7,604 nt of DNA from Jaaginema sp046541115 (GTDB lineage: Bacteria > Cyanobacteriota > Cyanobacteriia > Cyanobacteriales > Spirulinaceae), in contig JBKHDX010000222.1 in NCBI GenBank assembly GCA_046541115.1, positions 1 through 7,604 of the forward strand, given 5' to 3'. Of this stretch, positions 1 to 5,868 are shown piece by piece. Position numbers and translations under genes: made by a program. Under the pieces are notes generated by a model. It did not search any database. It was not told the DNA's origin and worked only from the letters and a program-made list of their open reading frames with translations. The stretch's first letter is position 1. Each line of letters opens with the position of its first letter.

Positions 1-43
1 ATCAGTCATCAGTCATCAGTGTTTTGGGGCAATCGGCAATCGG
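1..43. repeat. Two short heptamer tandem repeats (STRR type)
   Basis: Bases 1-20 are ATCAGTC repeated 2.9 times, and the array may continue left of the window. Bases 30-43 are CAATCGG repeated twice. Seven-base tandem repeats of this kind are known as STRR sequences in cyanobacteria, where they sit between genes. Read on the minus strand the first array is ACTGATG, one base different from the ACTGATA unit of the array at 3699-3737, so the two look like members of one repeat family in opposite orientations. No coding potential was seen here. Confidence 0.8.
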
Positions 44-50
44 CTTGTAG

Positions 51-69
51 GGGCGGGGTTTCCCCGCCC
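51..69. repeat. GC-rich perfect palindrome (hairpin)
   Basis: GGGCGGGG (51-58) and CCCCGCCC (62-69) form a perfect 8-bp stem around a TTT loop. It sits between two heptamer repeats, and its last bases overlap the first unit of the next array. From general knowledge, similar GGGGCGGGG/CCCCGCCC palindromes are dispersed between genes of some filamentous cyanobacteria, so this is probably a repeat element. No T-run follows on the plus strand, so it is not a classical terminator in that direction. Confidence 0.65.
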
Positions 70-131
70 AATAACCAATAACCAATAACCAATAACCAAT
101 AACCAACAACCAACAACCAACAACCAACAAC
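69..131. repeat. Nine-copy heptamer array, CAATAAC then CAACAAC
   Basis: Nine uninterrupted 7-base units fill 69-131: five copies of CAATAAC (69-103) followed by four copies of CAACAAC (104-131). The variant changes once and cleanly, as expected if a single mutated unit was then amplified by slippage. The array ends about 80 bases before the start codon of the outer-membrane protein gene, so it lies in or just upstream of that gene's promoter region. It is an STRR-type repeat; copy number probably varies between strains. Confidence 0.9.
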
Positions 132-212
132 AAATTAGCAATTTTTGTTCTCGATCTCCCGAAACTAATACTAAGATTTAGATCAAAAGATACAAAAACT
201 TGTTGAGGAGTG

Positions 213-1115
213 ATGTTAAATAAATCAACCTATTTCTACTGCGGGTTAGTTAGTAGCCTTGGAATTGCTGCTTTGGCCGCCTCACCTGGGACAGCCCAAA
301 CCCAAACGGATGTAACCAATCTCGCGATTTCCAATATCGCGGCCCGGGTTCAACCCAATACCTTCATCAATGCCCCTGAATCGATGGCAATGAGTATTGA
401 TGATGAACTCCTGAATACGGCATCTCGCTTTACCAGCGCCAGTCCTAGCCTTTTACCTCAAACCCCTGCACCCGAAGCAGTTTCTCCTGTGGGGCCCAAC
501 CATACCACCTCGAACCATTCTGCGGAGGTTTTGGTCGCGTATCAAGGTAATAGTCCTGTTCCAGGTTCTCTGATGACTTCGGTTGATGGCTTATTTGCCC
601 CCACCGATTTTGGTTTAGAACCGACTCAACCGGATATTGCTCAAGTTCCGGTTGTGCAGCGACAACGGACTTCTCTCAATCGCCTCACGACCCAATCCTA
701 CAGCTATATTGGCTTGGGTGGGAATATTGGCATTTCGGATAATAACAACGAAACTTCCCTCGGTCGCGGTAGTTTTGTGGTCAATGGTAAAGTAGGCTTG
801 TCCGAACGGCTTTCAGTGCGTCCGGCGGTGGTGATTAACGATGACGCAACCTTCCTAATCCCGGCGACTTATGATTTTAGGATTCCGACAGAAGACCCGT
901 TGGTACTGTCTCCTTTTATTCCTTTTGCGGGGGCAGGTTTGGTTCTCAGCACAAAGGATGACAATCATGTTGGTTTCCTGCTGTCTGGCGGTGTAGATTA
1001 CCGCATTTCTCCGAATTGGACGGCTAATGGCAGTCTCAATGTCGGTTTTCTCGATGAAGTGGATGTTGGCATTATTTTAGGGGTGGGTTATACGTTCCCC
1101 GGTTTGAATTTCTAA
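213..1115 (+). CDS. Exported outer-membrane beta-barrel protein
   Basis: The 300-residue product begins with a signal peptide: Lys4, a hydrophobic stretch at about 9-23, and a likely cleavage near ASPGTAQ (23-29). Residues 30-155 are low-complexity, rich in Pro, Ser, Thr and Asn, and probably a periplasmic or surface linker. Residues 160-300 alternate polar and hydrophobic residues with frequent Gly and aromatic residues, as in a small beta-barrel (for example SYSYIGLGGNIGI and FIPFAGAGLVL). The protein ends in Phe (PGLNF), the usual outer-membrane insertion signal. The likely site is the outer membrane; the ligand is unknown. I chose ATG 213; GTG 210 lies directly before it but would overlap the GAGGAG ribosome-binding sequence (205-210). 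Even for ATG the spacing is short. It converges on the FecR-domain gene. The barrel call is solid; a specific family name is not. Confidence 0.85.
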   Translation: MLNKSTYFYCGLVSSLGIAALAASPGTAQTQTDVTNLAISNIAARVQPNTFINAPESMAMSIDDELLNTASRFTSASPSLLPQTPAPEAVSPVGPNHTTSNHSAEVLVAYQGNSPVPGSLMTSVDGLFAPTDFGLEPTQPDIAQVPVVQRQRTSLNRLTTQSYSYIGLGGNIGISDNNNETSLGRGSFVVNGKVGLSERLSVRPAVVINDDATFLIPATYDFRIPTEDPLVLSPFIPFAGAGLVLSTKDDNHVGFLLSGGVDYRISPNWTANGSLNVGFLDEVDVGIILGVGYTFPGLNF

Positions 1116-1124
1116 TATCCTTTA

Positions 1125-1155
1125 AAAACCCGGTTTTTGAAATAAACCGGGTTTT
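1125..1155. terminator. Bidirectional rho-independent terminator
   Basis: Perfect 12-bp inverted repeat: AAAACCCGGTTT (1125-1136) and AAACCGGGTTTT (1144-1155) around a 7-base loop. The GC core is flanked by A and T runs on both sides, so each strand gives a stem followed by U residues. It lies in the 55-base gap between two convergent genes, 9 bases after the stop of the beta-barrel gene and 15 bases beyond the stop of the FecR-domain gene, and can serve both. Confidence 0.92.
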
Positions 1156-1170
1156 GATTTTGTATTCAAA

Positions 1171-2208
1171 TTAATTACGCGGGAAAACACCGTTAGTTTG
1201 ACCTTGACCGGGGAAAATGCCATTGGTGTTGCCTCTCCCTGGAAACTGGGTCAGCCCTTGATTGGTATTTCCTAAGCCCATACTGCCAGAAGGAACTACA
1301 ACCGAGGAGTTGAGTTGAACTTCTCCGGTGGTTAAACCCGAACGAATATCGAAGGAATTCGTCCCCATTGACGCGATCGCATCTTCGCGATTGGAATTTA
1401 AGGTAAACTCAAATTCAACCGTATCGATCTTACTGTCGGGAAAATCTGGGCGCGATCGCGACGGTAAACTGACTAAGGTTGGATTGGCAATCGTTGCTTG
1501 ATTCAGGGGGGCTTGAGCGCTTAAAGCAGTGGCGATTTCGTTTCGGACGGCACTCAGCATCGGGTCATCCGTTGCTATTTCTAACTGAGTCAAATCTAAC
1601 CCTGCGGTTAAGGGGCTGGTGTTGTAAAAGGTTTGCAGATCGAAATTATACACCCGTTCGATGCGATCGCCCACCACGGCTGCTATTTGACCGCCTTGCA
1701 ACTCCACACTCTCGGTCGCATCCCCATTAAACGCCGTAATCCCGGAAGTGGTCAACGCCCCGATTAAGGTCGTGTCGCTTTCTTGAATGTAGCGCACAAA
1801 CAACGCCGACCCGCTAATCCCAACCGCAGCATTGGGGGTGCGAACGCTGGTTCCGCCATTTCCCGGTTGAACCAATAATAACAGCGTACCATTGGCTAAA
1901 TCCACCGATCGCAGGCGCGGTGCAAAGCGAAACACCGTTTGCTCTCCCAAACGAGCCAAAGAGTTATCGTTAAAGCGTAAATCGACCGTTGACCCGGTTG
2001 CAGTGGCTAAACTATCCCCCGGACGCAGGGTATCTGAAGTTCTGGCATTTCTGGGGTTTTGGTTTTGGGGGATTAATCGCACCCGATTACGAATGGCTGC
2101 GACTGTGGCTTGAGTCAGTGTGGTTTGTGACAGGGCTGTAGGCGATAATACTAAGATAGGTAAGGGGGCAATGAGTAAGGCGGCGATAAGAGGAAGTTGG
2201 CGAAACAT
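1171..2208 (-). CDS. Exported FecR-domain protein
   Basis: The 345-residue product has a signal peptide (hydrophobic 5-24, likely cleavage after TALS at 28) and no later membrane segment, so it is probably periplasmic. Residues about 63-140 form a FecR-like domain: PGDSLATATGSTVDLRF, then LARLGEQTVFRF, then a GT-LLLLVQPG turn, then RTPNAAVGISGSALFVRY. That order is typical of cyanobacterial FecR-domain proteins. The C-terminus is Gly/Asn-rich, with two similar units (GNTNGIFPG and GQTNGVFPR, about 327-344). Classical FecR senses iron-citrate uptake and controls sigma factor FecI across the membrane; this protein lacks the cytoplasmic anti-sigma region, and no sigma-factor or TonB-receptor gene is nearby, so iron signalling should not be assumed. 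A ligand-binding or envelope role is inferred. A weak -10-like TATAGT lies on the minus strand at 2283-2288. Confidence 0.88.
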   Translation of the reverse strand: MFRQLPLIAALLIAPLPILVLSPTALSQTTLTQATVAAIRNRVRLIPQNQNPRNARTSDTLRPGDSLATATGSTVDLRFNDNSLARLGEQTVFRFAPRLRSVDLANGTLLLLVQPGNGGTSVRTPNAAVGISGSALFVRYIQESDTTLIGALTTSGITAFNGDATESVELQGGQIAAVVGDRIERVYNFDLQTFYNTSPLTAGLDLTQLEIATDDPMLSAVRNEIATALSAQAPLNQATIANPTLVSLPSRSRPDFPDSKIDTVEFEFTLNSNREDAIASMGTNSFDIRSGLTTGEVQLNSSVVVPSGSMGLGNTNQGLTQFPGRGNTNGIFPGQGQTNGVFPRN

Positions 2209-2215
2209 GGCTTGT

Positions 2216-2221
2216 TCTCCT
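2216..2221 (-). promoter_or_regulatory. Ribosome-binding site of the FecR-domain gene
   Basis: On the minus strand this reads AGGAGA, seven bases before ATG 2208-2206. It is the only strong, well-spaced Shine-Dalgarno sequence in the window and fixes the start of the FecR-domain gene. Confidence 0.8.
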
Positions 2222-2372
2222 AAATAGCGAGCATCAAAAGAGGAGGCGATCGCAACTGAAATATTTATAAATTGAGTAAAAAACTATACTAAACTTTGCA
2301 CCCTAGTTTCAGTATGACCCGATTTCCAGCAAATCGCCAACTTTGTGCTTCCATTTATTAAGTTTAATTTTG

Positions 2373-3437
2373 TTAAGATCGACAAAAAGAATCTGCGGGT
2401 TGAGCTTGCTCGTAAATCAAGCGTTGCACCTTAGCAATCGTGGGATTTAACTCATAGGTGCGTGGCTGACTATTCTTTAAAAAAGCTTGTTGTTCTTGCT
2501 CAATCATCGCCACATCTTGCTCAACCAAACCATCCAGTAACTTTTGAGCCGAACCAAACAAACTATCCTTAACAAAACGGCGAAATGCCACGGGAAGTTT
2601 ATGCAATCGCCAAAAGGCATTTAAAGACGTAAAGTGAATTAAATAAGCTTTCGTTTGGGTTTCATTAATCGGACAAAATAAACAATAAATCTTAAAATCT
2701 TGTCCCAAGCTTGAAACCCAATGAGGATAAACATAACTCACATCCAAGGGTTCGGGATGCAGTCGTCGCAACGCCGGAAAAAAGAGTTGAGAAATCGACC
2801 AAATCTTATCAATTCGATAATAACTTTGGGCTTCGTAATGGGCATCTACTCTAGCTTCTTGGGTTTCAATATTTAATAACTTGGCTGAAGCCCAAGCTTG
2901 ATAATCATCATGTAAATGACCGTGGTGCATATCCATCAAATTTTCGATCAAATAAGAATAATGCCCCGGACAATCAATCGTTGAAACCGTCGCAATATAA
3001 TTTAAATGATCCCATTCAGGAACCCCCATCGGCTCAACTAAATCTGCATCTTCTTCCCCAAGAAACAACCAGACAAAACCATCTAATTCTCGGACTGGAT
3101 AGCGACGAATTTGACAGTTAGGTAACTTCTGCTTTTCTGCTAAATAAGGAACCGCAACACAACGGCCCACTTCATTAAATTGCCAACCGTGATACGCACA
3201 TTCTAGTTGACCCCGAACCACTTGACCTGCACTTAACTTAACTAAGCGATGAGGACAAACATCTTCTAAAGCTTGAATGGTTCCGGTTGCGTCGCGATAC
3301 AATACAATTCCTTGTTTCCATAACGTTACACCCACAGGTTTATCCATTACTTCGGTACTACGAGCAACAACATACCAATAATTAGGGTTAATGCCACTGG
3401 TACGAATATCGGCTATTTTGTAAGCTTGGGTTTGCAT
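2373..3437 (-). CDS. Rieske [2Fe-2S] non-haem iron oxygenase, substrate unknown
   Basis: The 354-residue product has the two-domain layout of ring-hydroxylating oxygenase alpha subunits (HcaE/VanA-type). The Rieske domain (about 20-125) has cluster ligands Cys61 and His63 in CPHR and Cys80 and His83 in CAYHGW. The catalytic domain has the mononuclear iron motif at 165-176 (ENLMDMHHGHLH): Asp169, His172 and His176 fit D-x2-H-x3-H, and Asp308 in EQDVAMIEQ is the likely third ligand. Such enzymes use O2 and electrons from a reductase to hydroxylate or demethylate a substrate; no reductase or ferredoxin gene is nearby, so photosynthetic ferredoxin could supply electrons (inference). No C-terminal CxxC motif or membrane anchor was seen, which argues against pheophorbide a oxygenase/Tic55. 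The start is ATG 3437 and lacks a clear Shine-Dalgarno sequence. It is divergent from the aldolase gene. Confidence 0.9.
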   Translation of the reverse strand: MQTQAYKIADIRTSGINPNYWYVVARSTEVMDKPVGVTLWKQGIVLYRDATGTIQALEDVCPHRLVKLSAGQVVRGQLECAYHGWQFNEVGRCVAVPYLAEKQKLPNCQIRRYPVRELDGFVWLFLGEEDADLVEPMGVPEWDHLNYIATVSTIDCPGHYSYLIENLMDMHHGHLHDDYQAWASAKLLNIETQEARVDAHYEAQSYYRIDKIWSISQLFFPALRRLHPEPLDVSYVYPHWVSSLGQDFKIYCLFCPINETQTKAYLIHFTSLNAFWRLHKLPVAFRRFVKDSLFGSAQKLLDGLVEQDVAMIEQEQQAFLKNSQPRTYELNPTIAKVQRLIYEQAQPADSFCRS

Positions 3438-3568
3438 CTTAAAACCGCTTCTAAAAACGAGTTTGAGTTCAATTTCGCTCTAGATTAACTAGCATAAATA
3501 CGCAGAAATAGCAAGCTAATCGGCGCGATCGCGACAGACTCAGGAGCAATTGAACCCAAAAAAAGCGA

Positions 3569-3597
3569 TACAATCAAAAACTAAAGATTCACTTTAG
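3569..3597 (+). promoter_or_regulatory. Possible -10 box with downstream dyad
   Basis: TACAAT (3569-3574) matches the -10 consensus at five of six positions. Seven bases further on is a perfect dyad, CTAAAG-ATTCA-CTTTAG (3581-3597), where transcription would start, so it could be an operator or a 5' hairpin. No good -35 box is spaced correctly: TTGAAC at 3550-3555 is only 13 bases upstream. The assignment is by eye only. Confidence 0.3.
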
Positions 3598-3617
3598 AAT
3601 TGCCACGATCGAGAATT

Positions 3618-3695
3618 ATGGTGACAAACCTCCCTTTTCAACTCGATGAAAAGAAAAATCTTCCTAATTTCAAGCTACCGACTTGGCTGCGGTAG
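3618..3695 (+). CDS. Possible 25-codon leader ORF or gene remnant
   Basis: ATG 3618 opens a 25-residue frame (starts MVTNLPFQLDEKKNL, ends PTWLR) closed by TAG 3693-3695. The composition looks like ordinary protein, with mixed charged and hydrophobic residues. It is out of frame with the aldolase gene, and its stop codon lies in the 3' arm of a hairpin just before the heptamer array. It could be a translated upstream ORF, the stub of a gene cut off when the repeat arrived, or chance. There is no good ribosome-binding site, only a GAG at 3611-3613. I do not recognise it. Confidence 0.25.
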   Translation: MVTNLPFQLDEKKNLPNFKLPTWLR

Positions 3696-3696
3696 C
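3674..3696 (+). other. Hairpin before the heptamer array
   Basis: GCTACC (3674-3679) and GGTAGC (3691-3696) form a perfect 6-bp stem with an 11-base loop. It covers the end of the 25-codon ORF, including its TAG stop. No T-run follows, so it is not a standard terminator. It could mark the edge of the repeat insertion or be a leader structure. Confidence 0.4.
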
Positions 3697-3698
3697 CA

Positions 3699-3737
3699 CT
3701 GATAACTGATAACTGATAACTGATAACTGATAACTGA
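3699..3737. repeat. Heptamer array CTGATAA x5.6 abutting a start codon
   Basis: Five perfect CTGATAA units (3699-3733) plus a partial CTGA (3734-3737) end one base before the aldolase ATG at 3739. The unit contains TGA and TAA, and since 7 is not a multiple of 3 the array puts stops in all three plus-strand frames; TAA at 3724-3726 is in frame just upstream of the ATG. On the minus strand the unit has no stop in any frame and would read as LSVISYQ repeats, which explains a spurious long minus-strand frame here. STRR-type repeat, related to the one at 1-20. Confidence 0.92.
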
Positions 3738-3738
3738 A

Positions 3739-4356
3739 ATGACCCCCATTGACGAAGGTTATATTAAATACACCTGTGATTGGCAAAAAGCCCCGCCCCC
3801 TCCAGCAGATTGCCTGACCGACCTCAATCATTGGCGAGATAAACTGTATCAACTCGGCCTCATCGGCGTTTATGACAACGGTATTGGCTTTGGTAACATC
3901 AGCATTCGCGACACCAACCCCCATCAGTTCATCGTGTCGGGAACCCAAACTGGAGGACTGCCGAAGCTGACTTCTGCCCATTACGTTACAGTGACAGCCT
4001 TCGACCTCGATCGCAACTCTTTAACTTGCCAGGGAGCCATTAAAGCCTCCTCAGAATCCCTCACCCACGCTGCTGCTTATCAAGCGAATCCAAGTATCAA
4101 TGCGGTGATTCACGTCCATCATCGCCCCTTGTGGGAGCGTCTCATGGACAAAGTACCCACTACGTCCCGCGATTGTGCTTACGGTACGCCAGAAATGGCT
4201 CGCGAGATTAGCCGCATTTGCCGAGATGATATTACAAAGTCCCCGAAAATTTTAGTGATGAGCGGCCACGACGAAGGCATGATTGCGTTTGGCCGTGATT
4301 TGCATGAAGCCGGAAAAATTTTACTCACTTTTTATCGCCAATCAAGCGTGATGTAA
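3739..4356 (+). CDS. Class II aldolase/adducin-family protein
   Basis: The 205-residue soluble product fits the class II aldolase/adducin fold, whose members are zinc enzymes acting on sugar phosphates (fuculose-1-phosphate and ribulose-5-phosphate types, MtnB). Visible features in order are the GFGNIS loop (50-55), SGTQTGG (67-73, phosphate-binding position), Glu106 in SSESLTH (equivalent to the FucA catalytic Glu), zinc ligands His125 and His127 in HVHH, and the third ligand His177 in SGHDEGMIAFG. The metal site is complete, so it should be an active lyase, epimerase or dehydratase, but the substrate cannot be read from sequence. MtnB-type dehydratase is possible, yet no methionine-salvage genes are nearby. 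The ATG at 3739 is the only plausible start: the next Met is residue 136, and an in-frame TAA lies at 3724. There is no Shine-Dalgarno sequence because the repeat array occupies that position. Its 3' end overlaps the kinase gene by 15 bases. Confidence 0.88.
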   Translation: MTPIDEGYIKYTCDWQKAPPPPADCLTDLNHWRDKLYQLGLIGVYDNGIGFGNISIRDTNPHQFIVSGTQTGGLPKLTSAHYVTVTAFDLDRNSLTCQGAIKASSESLTHAAAYQANPSINAVIHVHHRPLWERLMDKVPTTSRDCAYGTPEMAREISRICRDDITKSPKILVMSGHDEGMIAFGRDLHEAGKILLTFYRQSSVM

Positions 4357-5868
4357 AGGAATGCGAATAATAAATTCTGTACCTTCATCGGGAATAGAAT
4401 GACACTGAAGCCTTCCTTGATGGCGTTCGACGACGATTTGATAGCTAATGGACAAGCCTAAGCCCGTTCCTTTGCCGACAGGTTTGGTGGTAAAGAAGGG
4501 GTCAAAGATATTTTGCCGGGCTTTTTCTGGAATACCGGGGCCATTATCCCGAATGCGAACGATGATATAGCGGTCATCTTCGATTTCGGTACGAATACGG
4601 ATTTGGGGTTTTTGGGGTTTGGCTTTTTGACCTACGCCAAATTCTTCGAGGGCATCAATGGCATTCCCCAGAATGTTCATAAAGACTTGATTGAGTTGGC
4701 CGGGATAACATTCGACTTTGCGGGGAATGTCGTATTCTTTGATGACTTCGATGGCCACAGGGCTATGTTTGGGCTTGAGGCGATGTTGCAGAATTAAGAG
4801 GGTGCTGTCTATGCCTTCTCGCAGATAAACGGGTTTGGCTTCAGATTCATCAAGGCGGGAAAAATTACGCAGGCTGAGGACAATTTGTTGGATGCGTTGG
4901 GTTCCGAGTTTCATTGAACCAATTAACTGGGGTAAGTCTTCGCGGATAAAGTCGAGTTCAATCCTTTCGGCTTTGGCGATAATTTCGGGGACGGGTTGGG
5001 GATAGTGGTGTTCGTAGCATTCGATGATTTCGAGTAAGTCGTTGATGTAACTACAGGCGTAGTTGAGGTTACCGCTAATAAAGTTGAGGGGATTGTTGAT
5101 TTCGTGGGCAACTCCGGCGACCAGTTGACCTAAGCTTGACATTTTTTCGACTTGGCATAGTTGCAGTTGGGTGTTTTGCAGTTCGACGATGGTGTCTTGG
5201 AGTTGTTGGGCTTGGGCTTGGGCTTGGGCGGTGGCAGTACAGCTTTGTTGATAGAGAAAGGCTTGCTGTAAGTCGATGATGAGTTCTTGATTTTCTTTTT
5301 CTTGTTGGTATTGACTGACTACTGAGTCGAAGCCGAGGAGTAATTCACCCTCGGCGGCGTTGAGGAGATGTTCGAGATGAGGGTTCTCAGCAGTGGGGTG
5401 GGAAATATTAGCAAAGATGCGGGCAGCTTTGATAAAGTTGCGGACTTGTTTATCGAGGTTAACGGGGGGGTTGTAATACAGGGCTTTGACTTCAGCCGAG
5501 GGATAACCGGGAAGTTTGAGGTCGGGGTCGCCGTAAATTAAGCCGTTGTGGGCGGTTTCCATTAAGGCGACGGCGGTGAGGAGGTTTTGGCGGAGTTTTT
5601 GTTGTTGGGTGGGGTTAGAACTGTGGGCGAGTTGGAGGGCGTAGAGGGCGACTTTTTGACAAAGGGTGCGCTGACGGCCGCTGATGTTGATGACGGCGGT
5701 GTTAACTTCCCGGAGATTGGTAATGCGTTCGAGGTCGCAGTGGTCGAAAAAAACCAGGATGGGTAACAGGTAGAGATATATTTTGTTAAAGGTGGATTTG
5801 GTAAAGACGGGGGGGAGAGAACAAGAAAAGCTGGCAACTTTCAGGGACTCGGTGCAGTTGATGGTCAT
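4342..5868 (-). CDS. Sensor histidine kinase with PilJ-type N-terminal domain
   Basis: The 508-residue kinase has the following order. Residues 28-41 are a short hydrophobic stretch (IYLYLLPILVFF). About 45-190 is a PilJ/NarX-like sensor domain with VNTAVINISGRQRTLCQ, where family members usually have GRQRMLSQ. About 185-245 is a Gln-rich coiled coil with AQAQAQAQ. HisKA follows with phospho-acceptor His255 in GVAHEINNPLNFI. The ATPase domain has an N box (QVFMNILGNAIDAL, 395-408), G1 DNGPGI (441-446), F box FDPFFTTK (455-462) and G2 GKGTGLGL (465-472). All catalytic motifs are intact. There is no second membrane segment or HAMP, so a cytoplasmic or singly anchored sensor is likely. The signal is unknown, and no response regulator is adjacent, so the kinase is an orphan. 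ATG 5868 is the only usable start; no Shine-Dalgarno sequence was seen. The stop lies inside the aldolase gene. Confidence 0.92.
   Translation of the reverse strand: MTINCTESLKVASFSCSLPPVFTKSTFNKIYLYLLPILVFFDHCDLERITNLREVNTAVINISGRQRTLCQKVALYALQLAHSSNPTQQQKLRQNLLTAVALMETAHNGLIYGDPDLKLPGYPSAEVKALYYNPPVNLDKQVRNFIKAARIFANISHPTAENPHLEHLLNAAEGELLLGFDSVVSQYQQEKENQELIIDLQQAFLYQQSCTATAQAQAQAQQLQDTIVELQNTQLQLCQVEKMSSLGQLVAGVAHEINNPLNFISGNLNYACSYINDLLEIIECYEHHYPQPVPEIIAKAERIELDFIREDLPQLIGSMKLGTQRIQQIVLSLRNFSRLDESEAKPVYLREGIDSTLLILQHRLKPKHSPVAIEVIKEYDIPRKVECYPGQLNQVFMNILGNAIDALEEFGVGQKAKPQKPQIRIRTEIEDDRYIIVRIRDNGPGIPEKARQNIFDPFFTTKPVGKGTGLGLSISYQIVVERHQGRLQCHSIPDEGTEFIIRIPLHHA
5206..5229 (-). repeat. 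In-frame hexamer repeat in the kinase coiled coil
   Basis: Four perfect tandem TTGGGC units on the plus strand (GCCCAA on the coding strand) encode Ala-Gln four times, in the linker between the sensor and HisKA domains. Gain or loss of a unit would shift coiled-coil length by two residues without breaking the frame. Confidence 0.85.

Larger units (their letters stand above)
3438..3738. other. Divergent spacer between oxygenase and aldolase genes
   Basis: This 301-base spacer should hold the promoters of two divergent genes. From left to right it contains a HIP1 site (3525-3532), a possible plus-strand promoter with an adjacent dyad (3569-3597), a 25-codon ORF (3618-3695), a hairpin (3674-3696) and a heptamer array (3699-3737). 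I saw no convincing minus-strand promoter for the oxygenase gene. Confidence 0.7.

Noticed and set aside
1..131. CRISPR array
   Set aside because: The repeat units are 7 bases in direct tandem with no spacers.
1479..2113. Plus-strand frames of 83 and 73 codons opposite the FecR-domain gene
   Set aside because: They are antisense shadows, rich in Arg and without domains; the minus-strand frame has a signal peptide, a FecR domain and a good ribosome-binding site.
2320..2336. Hairpin CGATTT-CCAGC-AAATCG after the oxygenase gene as a terminator
   Set aside because: It is only 6 bp and AT-rich, with no T-run on either side.
2373..3437. Pheophorbide a oxygenase or Tic55-like identity for the Rieske protein
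   Set aside because: It is shorter than that clade and lacks its C-terminal CxxC motif and membrane anchor.
3670..3981. Minus-strand frame of 103 codons ending in repeated SYQLSV-like residues
   Set aside because: It is antisense to the aldolase gene and is kept open at its end only because the heptamer unit lacks minus-strand stops.
4513..4797. Plus-strand 94-codon frame within the kinase gene
   Set aside because: It is antisense to the intact, conserved HisKA/ATPase coding region, hence a shadow.
5747..5753. Seven-A run near the kinase N-terminus as a frameshift site
   Set aside because: The other frames upstream give no better N-terminus, and the annotated frame reads through to a plausible ATG.
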